Below, one piece after another: positions 58,394-64,000 of a stretch of DNA of 64,000 bases (position 1 is the first letter of the stretch; the number at the start of each line of letters is the position of its first letter). The stretch is from Micromonospora phaseoli (GTDB lineage Bacteria; Actinomycetota; Actinomycetes; Mycobacteriales; Micromonosporaceae). The notes under the pieces are model-generated. The model ran no database searches. It had not been told where the DNA came from and worked only from the letters and a program-made list of their open reading frames with translations. The position numbers and the translations under genes are program-made. Location of the stretch: assembly GCF_900109115.1 (NCBI RefSeq), contig NZ_FNYV01000002.1:734713-798712 (forward strand), read 5' to 3'.

Positions 58394-59184
58394 CGCGCGT
58401 GCTGCACAGCCCAGTCGAGTACCTCGTCGGCGATTCGCTCCCAGCCCTTCTGCGCAGGCAGCAGGTGCGCATAGCCCTGGTACTCACGGCGCTCCGTGAC
58501 GGTGTTCGACTTGTAGTGCTTGGCGTTCGACTCCTGGATGGCCGGTGGCATGATGTGGTCCTCGGATCCGGAGACGAAGAGCAGCGGCGCACGGCTGTCG
58601 TTGTGGTAGTTGACCCAGGTGTCCTGGTGCCCGGGTCGGAAGTTGGCCAGCACGCTGCCCCAGAGGATGCCGCCGTTGGCCGGGATGGCGTAGCGCTGCC
58701 ACAGCGCTCGGCCCTCCTCCTCGGTGAACGTGTTGGTGAAGGCGTACTGCCACTGCTCGAAGGTCAACGGCACCGCCTTGTGCCGGTTGGCTGGGCTCTT
58801 GAGCACCGGAAAGGTCGACTTGACCTGTGACAGCGGCACCACTCGCACGCCTTCGGTGGGCGCGGAGTTCAGTGCCACGCCGGCCGCGCCGAAGCCGTGG
58901 TCGAGCAGGATCTGGGTGAACGCCCCGCCGGCCGAATGGCCGATGATGATCGGAGGGGTCTCCAGTGCCCGGAGCACGCTCTCGTAGTGCTCGATGATCT
59001 GCGGCACCGTGGAGTTCAGGATCGGGGTGGGGTCGGCGTTGAGGGCCTCCACCTCGACCTCGTAGCCCGGGTAGGAGGGAGCGATGACCCGGAAGCCCTT
59101 GGCCTCGTAGTGGCTGATCCAATTCTCCCAGCTGCGCGGAGTGACCCAGAATCCGTGGACCAGCACGATCGTGTCGGGTGCCAT
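58390..59184 (-). CDS. Alpha/beta hydrolase
   Basis: A 264-aa hydrolase. Oxyanion region LVHGFWVTPRSWENW, nucleophile Ser84 in IIIGHSAGGAF, acid in SGSEDHIMPP and His in GYAHLLPAQKGW complete the triad. It resembles cytosolic esterases or lipases of the alpha/beta fold; substrate unknown. The ATG 59184 has GGAAAGGA upstream. Co-translated with the MBL hydrolase, so the two may act in sequence on the same ester or lactone. Confidence 0.87.
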   Translation of the reverse strand: MAPDTIVLVHGFWVTPRSWENWISHYEAKGFRVIAPSYPGYEVEVEALNADPTPILNSTVPQIIEHYESVLRALETPPIIIGHSAGGAFTQILLDHGFGAAGVALNSAPTEGVRVVPLSQVKSTFPVLKSPANRHKAVPLTFEQWQYAFTNTFTEEEGRALWQRYAIPANGGILWGSVLANFRPGHQDTWVNYHNDSRAPLLFVSGSEDHIMPPAIQESNAKHYKSNTVTERREYQGYAHLLPAQKGWERIADEVLDWAVQHAR

Positions 59185-59479
59185 GTCAGGCGTCCTTTCC
59201 GGACAGGAGTGGGCAGGTAGCGGCTGAGCAGTTCCTGGTACGTGTCGAGGATGCTGTGCGACGGCCCGGCGCACCCGAGTATTCGAGCATTCTCGATGCG
59301 GGTCGCGGAAGCCTCGCCACCCAACTGTCGGAGTTGCGCGGCCGCCCCGATTGGCCGGCACCGGGCCAGCAACATCACGCCAGGGCGGCGGCAGGAGTGT
59401 TCCGGAGATCCGTCCCAGCGGACCGGCGCAGGGGGAGGAAAGACTCGCTCCCCGCCATTCTCAACATATACCGCGTCGG

Positions 59480-59498
59480 GGGGCTTGCGGCAAGACCC
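59480..59498 (+). promoter_or_regulatory. Rifamycin-associated element (RAE)
   Basis: GGGGCTTGCGGCAAGACCC matches the 19-bp RAE consensus GGGGCTTGCGGCAAGGCCC at 18 of 19 positions (consensus from memory). RAEs precede rifamycin-resistance genes in actinomycetes and mediate induction by rifamycins. It ends 60 nt before the HelR start. The rest of the 374-bp gap 59185-59558 shows nothing notable beyond an AT-rich stretch at about 59460-59470 and SD AGGAG (59546-59550). Confidence 0.88.
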
Positions 59499-59558
59499 GG
59501 GTCGTGCCGCAGAATCGCTGGCCGCGGGCCATGACCTGCGGAAATAGGAGTTGGCGCC

Positions 59559-61706
59559 GTGAACCAGCTGACCACCAGTGCGTTCGACCTCCCCGAACGT
59601 CTCTCCCCCAAGGCCGACCCGGCGCTGATCGCCGTCGATGAACAGCACTTCGCCGCCATCGGGGAGAGCCTCGGACAGCTGTTCGCCGACCTGTCCGGCC
59701 GCCTCGACGCCGCACTCAGGGCACCCGGCGGCGTGGGCCGACGGGCGATGGACCGGGACATGGAGGTCCACCGACTCACCGCCCGCCTGCGCGCCCTGCG
59801 CCGCTTCGGTCTGGACCTGTGCATCGGACGCATGGTCGGCGCAGCAGACCCCGATCCCGTGTACGTCGGACGACGTGGCCTCTCCGACGGCGCGGGGCGT
59901 CGGCTGTTGCTCGACTGGCGCTCTCCCGCAGCTGCGCCGTTCTTCGCAGCGACCCATGCCGACCCGATGGGGCTGGCCAGCCGCCGCCGGTATCGCTGGA
60001 CCGGTGGCCGGATCAGCGACTACTGGGACGAGGTGTTCACCCTGGACGGGCTTGACGGGCACGCCGCACTCGACGACCAGTCCGCCTTCATCGCCAGCCT
60101 GGGCAGCAACCGGTCGGCCCGGATGCGAGACGTCCTCGCCACCATCCAGGCCGACCAGGATGCGATCATCCGCGCGGGATCGAGTGGCGCACTCGTCGTC
60201 GACGGCGGCCCGGGCACCGGGAAGACCGTCGTCGCGCTGCACCGCACCGCCTATCTCCGGTACGCCGATCCCCGTCTCGGTCACCGACGGGGCGGTGTGC
60301 TGTTCGTCGGCCCGCACCAGCCCTACCTGGCGTACGTCGCCGACGTCCTGCCCAGCCTCGGCGAGGAGGACGTGCAGACCTGCACCCTGCGGGACCTGGT
60401 CCCCGAGGGCGCCACGGCAGCCATCGAGACCGACCCGGCAGTTGCCCTGCTGAAGTCGTCGGCGGAAATGGTGCAGGCGATCGAGGCGGCCGTTCGGTTC
60501 TACGAGGAGCCACCCACCGCTCCGATGACGGTCACCACCGACGAGTCCGACATCCTGCTGAGCGCCGACGACTGGGCCGAGGCGTTCGAGGCGCCAGGGC
60601 CCGGCACCCCGCACAACGAGGCGCGTGACGAGATCTGGGCGGAGTTGCTCACGATCCTGACGGACAGGTACGACGGCGACGAGCCGGATGACCTGGTCCG
60701 CAGGTCGCTGCTGCGGAACAGGGATCTGCTGGCGACCTTCAACCGCGCCTGGCCGCTGCTCGACCCGGCCGACCTCGTCGGCGACCTCTGGTCGGTCCCC
60801 GCCTACCTACGCAGATGCGCTCCCTGGCTCAGCGTGGACCAGGTCCGCAAGCTACAGCGTGGCGCCCCCCATGCCTGGACGGTGTCCGACCTGCCCCTGC
60901 TCGACGCGGCGCGGCAGCGGCTCGGCGATCCGGAGGCGTCACGACGTCGGCGTCGGCACGATGCCGCTCTCGCGGCCGAGCGCGAGCACATGGACAGGGT
61001 CGTCGAAGACCTGATCGAGGCCGATGACGACCCCGAGGGCGTGATGCCGATGCTGCTCGGGCAGGACATGCGGGATGCCCTCGTCAACGACGCGGCACTG
61101 TCCGGCACCGACCCCGACCGGCTCGTCGGCCCGTTCGCGCACATCGTGGTGGACGAGGCTCAGGAACTGACCGATGCGCAGTGGCAGATGCTGCTGCTGC
61201 GTTGCCCGTCCCGCAGCTTCACCATCGTCGGGGACCGCGCCCAGGCCCGGCACGGCTTCCCGGAGTCGTGGCCGCAACGGCTGGAGCGGATCGGGCTCGA
61301 CCGGATCACACTGGCCCGCCTGAGCATCAACTACCGGACGCCGGAAGAGATCATGGCGGAAGCCGAGCCGGTCATCCGAGCCGTGCTCCCGGATGCCAAC
61401 GTGCCGACCTCCATCCGTGGCAGCGGCCTCCCCGTCGTACACGGAGCTCTCCGCGAACTGGGCTCGATCCTCGACACCTGGCTCACCGAGCACGCCGACG
61501 GGATCGCCTGCGTCATCGGCGATCCCACCTTCCAGGCGACGTCCCGCGTCCGATCGCTGACCCCGGAGTTGTCCAAGGGTCTCGAGTTCGACCTGGTCGT
61601 CCTCGTCGACCCGATGAACTTCGGCCATGGCATCGAAGCAGCGGTCGACTATTACGTCGCGATGACCCGAGCGACTCGGCAACTCGTCATCCTGACGAGT
61701 CGATGA
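59559..61706 (+). CDS. helR: HelR-type HelD-like RNA polymerase recycling ATPase
   Basis: A 715-aa UvrD/Rep-like (SF1) motor of the HelD family, which releases stalled RNA polymerase and, in the HelR subgroup, displaces rifamycins. An N-terminal coiled region (about 40-90) is followed by DWRSP (119-123), Walker A GGPGTGKT (216-223), Walker B VVDEAQELTDAQW, the motif FTIVGDRAQARHG, and the C-terminal SKGLEFDLVVLV and YVAMTRATRQLVIL. The length and the upstream RAE identify HelR rather than generic HelD. GTG start, SD AGGAG at 8-nt spacing. A long perfect hairpin follows. Confidence 0.92.
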   Translation: MNQLTTSAFDLPERLSPKADPALIAVDEQHFAAIGESLGQLFADLSGRLDAALRAPGGVGRRAMDRDMEVHRLTARLRALRRFGLDLCIGRMVGAADPDPVYVGRRGLSDGAGRRLLLDWRSPAAAPFFAATHADPMGLASRRRYRWTGGRISDYWDEVFTLDGLDGHAALDDQSAFIASLGSNRSARMRDVLATIQADQDAIIRAGSSGALVVDGGPGTGKTVVALHRTAYLRYADPRLGHRRGGVLFVGPHQPYLAYVADVLPSLGEEDVQTCTLRDLVPEGATAAIETDPAVALLKSSAEMVQAIEAAVRFYEEPPTAPMTVTTDESDILLSADDWAEAFEAPGPGTPHNEARDEIWAELLTILTDRYDGDEPDDLVRRSLLRNRDLLATFNRAWPLLDPADLVGDLWSVPAYLRRCAPWLSVDQVRKLQRGAPHAWTVSDLPLLDAARQRLGDPEASRRRRRHDAALAAEREHMDRVVEDLIEADDDPEGVMPMLLGQDMRDALVNDAALSGTDPDRLVGPFAHIVVDEAQELTDAQWQMLLLRCPSRSFTIVGDRAQARHGFPESWPQRLERIGLDRITLARLSINYRTPEEIMAEAEPVIRAVLPDANVPTSIRGSGLPVVHGALRELGSILDTWLTEHADGIACVIGDPTFQATSRVRSLTPELSKGLEFDLVVLVDPMNFGHGIEAAVDYYVAMTRATRQLVILTSR

Positions 61707-61753
61707 GGACGCTCACGCGAACGTGCGGTGGTCTCGATACGGCACGGAAATGA

Positions 61754-61787
61754 GGGTGGGGTGCCGGCGGTTGCCGGCACCCCACCC
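61754..61787. terminator. Strong bidirectional terminator
   Basis: GGGTGGGGTGCCGGC (61754-61768) pairs perfectly with 61773-61787 across a 4-nt loop, followed by ctttgtt. It lies between the convergent helR and xylanase genes. Confidence 0.9.
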
Positions 61788-61801
61788 CTTTGTTCGTCAG
61801 G

Positions 61802-62809
<1,008 letters not shown>

Positions 62810-63175
62810 TCATGACGGCTGGCCGGCGGCCAGCAGTGCGCTACGAACCGGCGGGTCTCGGTGGCTGGGCGGCCGCCATTGACTGTCGGCGTCGCACCGC
62901 GTGGTGGTGGTGGTGTGGACCGGTCGCCCTGCACGATGACCGGCGGAGTAGGTCGCGATGATCGACAACAATTGAGCTGCGTCGATGGTCAGAAGTATTG
63001 GTCGGTCGCGGTCGAACCGTCAACAACTTCCGGAAATACTCTGGAAACCTGGACCCGGCGGCCTGCCCGCGTCGGGATGCGTTGATGCTGCTCAGCAGCA
63101 ACACCTGGGGGGATTTTCGCATGACGCGGCTGTGCGGCTCGCCGGCTCACGACCAGGATGTGGGGCTGCCACCAG

Positions 63176-63199
63176 CGGAAGTTTCCAAAACCTTTCGGA
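63176..63199. promoter_or_regulatory. XlnR-like GAAA/TTTC box in xylanase upstream region
   Basis: The 515-bp gap 62801-63315 contains GGAAGTTTCC followed by AAAACCTTTCGG, resembling the CGAAACTTTCG-type boxes of Streptomyces xylanolytic genes, and a second cluster of similar half-sites at 63026-63048 (aacttccggaaat, ctggaaacc). Both are 230-400 bp upstream of the xylanase ATG, rather far, so they may instead serve the rightward UBP zinc finger gene. Nothing else is evident in the gap. Confidence 0.35.
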
Positions 63200-63315
63200 C
63201 GACAGGAGGTGGCCGGAGACCGGACGACGGCGGCGGGACCGTGCACCCGCGCCGGTTAAGGTGGGGCCGAACTGTTCGATGGCATCGACCCGCGGCAAAG
63301 AGGACGGACCCATCC

Positions 63316-63666
63316 ATGGACGGCATTGATCCTGCGGTGCCGCCCAGTGGCACGGGGTGTGCCGACTGTGAGGCTGCCGAGCCGCCCGGCTGGTGGTTCC
63401 ATCTGCGGCGGTGCGCCCAGTGCGGCCACGTCGGATGCTGCGACTCCTCGCCCGGCCAGCACGCCACTGCGCACGCCGGCGCGACCGGACACCCGCTGGT
63501 GCGTAGCTTCGAGCCGGGCGAGGAGTGGTTCTGGCACTACGACGAGCAGGTGATGTACGAGCAGGGTCCCGCGCTCGCGGCACCCGTCCACCGCCCGCTC
63601 GACCAGGGCGCCCCGGGGCCGACCCAGCGAGTGCCCGCGGATTGGCAGCGGCACCTGCACCGCTAA
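63316..63666 (+). CDS. Stand-alone UBP-type zinc finger protein
   Basis: A 116-aa protein consisting almost only of a ZnF-UBP domain: CADCEAAEPPGWWFHLRRCAQCGHVGCCDSSPGQHATAHAGATGHP plus LVRSFEPGEEWFWHYDEQ (about 17-78), then a Pro-rich tail. The metal-ligand pattern C..C, C..C, C, H, H is complete. It shares the GHVGCC / GAVGCC and GHPL core with the C-terminus of the antiporter at 34.7 kb. Its TAA stop coincides with the edge of an IS element, so the original C-terminus might have been longer. ATG 63316. Confidence 0.82.
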   Translation: MDGIDPAVPPSGTGCADCEAAEPPGWWFHLRRCAQCGHVGCCDSSPGQHATAHAGATGHPLVRSFEPGEEWFWHYDEQVMYEQGPALAAPVHRPLDQGAPGPTQRVPADWQRHLHR

Positions 63667-64000
63667 AGGACGTCTCGTAACTCGGTGAAGGCGTTGCCTG
63701 GCAACGGTGCTGGTGTCAGCCGAGCAGGATGATGTTGTGGAGGTGGGCGATGCCGGAAGCGGTGTCGGTCAATGTGTGGGCGGCGCGGCGGTAGTCGCGC
63801 AGGATCTTGAAGTTCTTCATGCGGGCCAGGGCGTGTTCGACCTGGGCTCGGACGGTGCGGTGCTGCTTGTTCAGGTCCTTCTTCCACTCGGGGAGTTCGC
63901 TGCCGTCGGTGGGTTTGCGGTAGGGGATGATCACGTCGGGGTTGCCTCGGTAGGCGCCGTCGGCCATGACCGCCCGTCCGGCCAACTTCTGGTCGATGCC
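63667..64000 (-). mobile_element. IS5-type insertion sequence (3' end, truncated by window)
   Basis: The right end of an IS starts about 63667 with a terminal sequence AGGACGTCTCGTAACTCGG, directly next to CTAA (63663-63666), a target duplicated by some IS5-family elements. A minus-strand transposase gene fills the rest and continues past 64000. The left end and second target copy are outside the window. Confidence 0.7.
63716..64000 (-). CDS. IS5-family DDE transposase, C-terminal part
   Basis: The last 94 residues of a DDE transposase: VMADGAYRGNPDVIIPYR contains the second catalytic Asp and RAQVEHALARMKNFKIL the catalytic Glu, followed by the usual C-terminal helix ending IAHLHNIILLG. The N-terminal part with the first Asp is beyond the window edge. 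The visible portion is intact, so the element could be active. Confidence 0.85.
   Translation of the reverse strand, partial: GIDQKLAGRAVMADGAYRGNPDVIIPYRKPTDGSELPEWKKDLNKQHRTVRAQVEHALARMKNFKILRDYRRAAHTLTDTASGIAHLHNIILLG

Noticed and set aside
59016..60614. A 532-codon minus-strand frame opposite helR that runs into the alpha/beta hydrolase region
   Set aside because: Antisense to HelR motifs, out of frame with the real hydrolase, and crosses the RAE promoter.
62841..63122. Small minus-strand frame starting MRKSPQVLLLSSINASRR upstream of the xylanase
   Set aside because: It looked like a leader peptide, but the rest is Arg/His-rich, its end runs to within 41 bp of the xylanase start without a stop suited to a leader, and no convincing SD is present.

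Overview
The window is about 70% GC or higher and carries actinomycete hallmarks: many GTG/TTG starts, ATGA and GTGA stop-start overlaps, an ECF sigma factor, a SARP/MalT-type regulator, secreted polysaccharidases and a rifamycin-associated element. Gene content and style fit a Micromonosporaceae chromosome (Micromonospora-like); this is inference, as there is no rRNA or other marker gene. I saw no tRNA, rRNA or CRISPR array. All functions are read from sequence motifs without database searches.

Layout. 1-3.1 kb: a NarL-type two-component pair divergent from a two-gene ABC exporter. 3.1-7.1 kb: a NYN/LOTUS RNA-binding protein, a GAF-SpoIIE phosphatase, a small nucleosidase and a secreted aromatic-rich protein. 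7.3-14.3 kb: a 1015-aa ATPase/SARP regulator, then a three-gene operon (unknown 458-aa protein, MoxR-type AAA ATPase, metallopeptidase-like/VWA protein). 14.5-18.5 kb: a decayed GH64 glucanase and a TetR-controlled ABC exporter. 18.7-21.7 kb: a translationally coupled set of small membrane protein, ECF sigma factor and M48-LysM membrane protease. 21.8-26.2 kb: a J-domain protein with a partner, an ABC-F ATPase preceded by a ten-codon leader ORF, and an APC permease. 26.3-32.5 kb: a GlxA-type regulator and a PucR-type regulator divergent from an aldolase-aminotransferase fusion with an FGGY kinase.

32.8-43.9 kb: a multispanning membrane protein, a K+/H+ antiporter carrying a UBP zinc finger with a KhtT-like partner, a secreted trypsin-like protease, a bicupin oxalate decarboxylase, a LuxR regulator and a secreted arabinanase-like enzyme with a LacI-type operator. 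43.2-54 kb: VOC proteins, an arginyl-tRNA synthetase, a gluzincin-like protein, an OmpR-type two-component system with two lipoproteins, and a WhiA-like protein lacking its HTH. 54-59.2 kb: a MarR regulator divergent from an FMN reductase-GNAT fusion, DUF2254, OsmC, and an MBL hydrolase and alpha/beta hydrolase pair. 59.5-64 kb: a HelR-type RNA polymerase rescue protein behind a near-perfect RAE, a GH11 xylanase, a stand-alone UBP zinc finger protein and an IS5-type element running off the end.

Themes. Antibiotic response recurs: HelR with its RAE, ABC-F with a leader ORF, and two ABC exporters with nearby regulators. Plant or fungal polymer degradation is represented by the GH11 xylanase, the GH43-like/CBM42 enzyme, the dead GH64 gene and oxalate decarboxylase. 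Less familiar units are the aldolase-aminotransferase fusion with its kinase, the MoxR/metallopeptidase trio and the two UBP zinc finger proteins.
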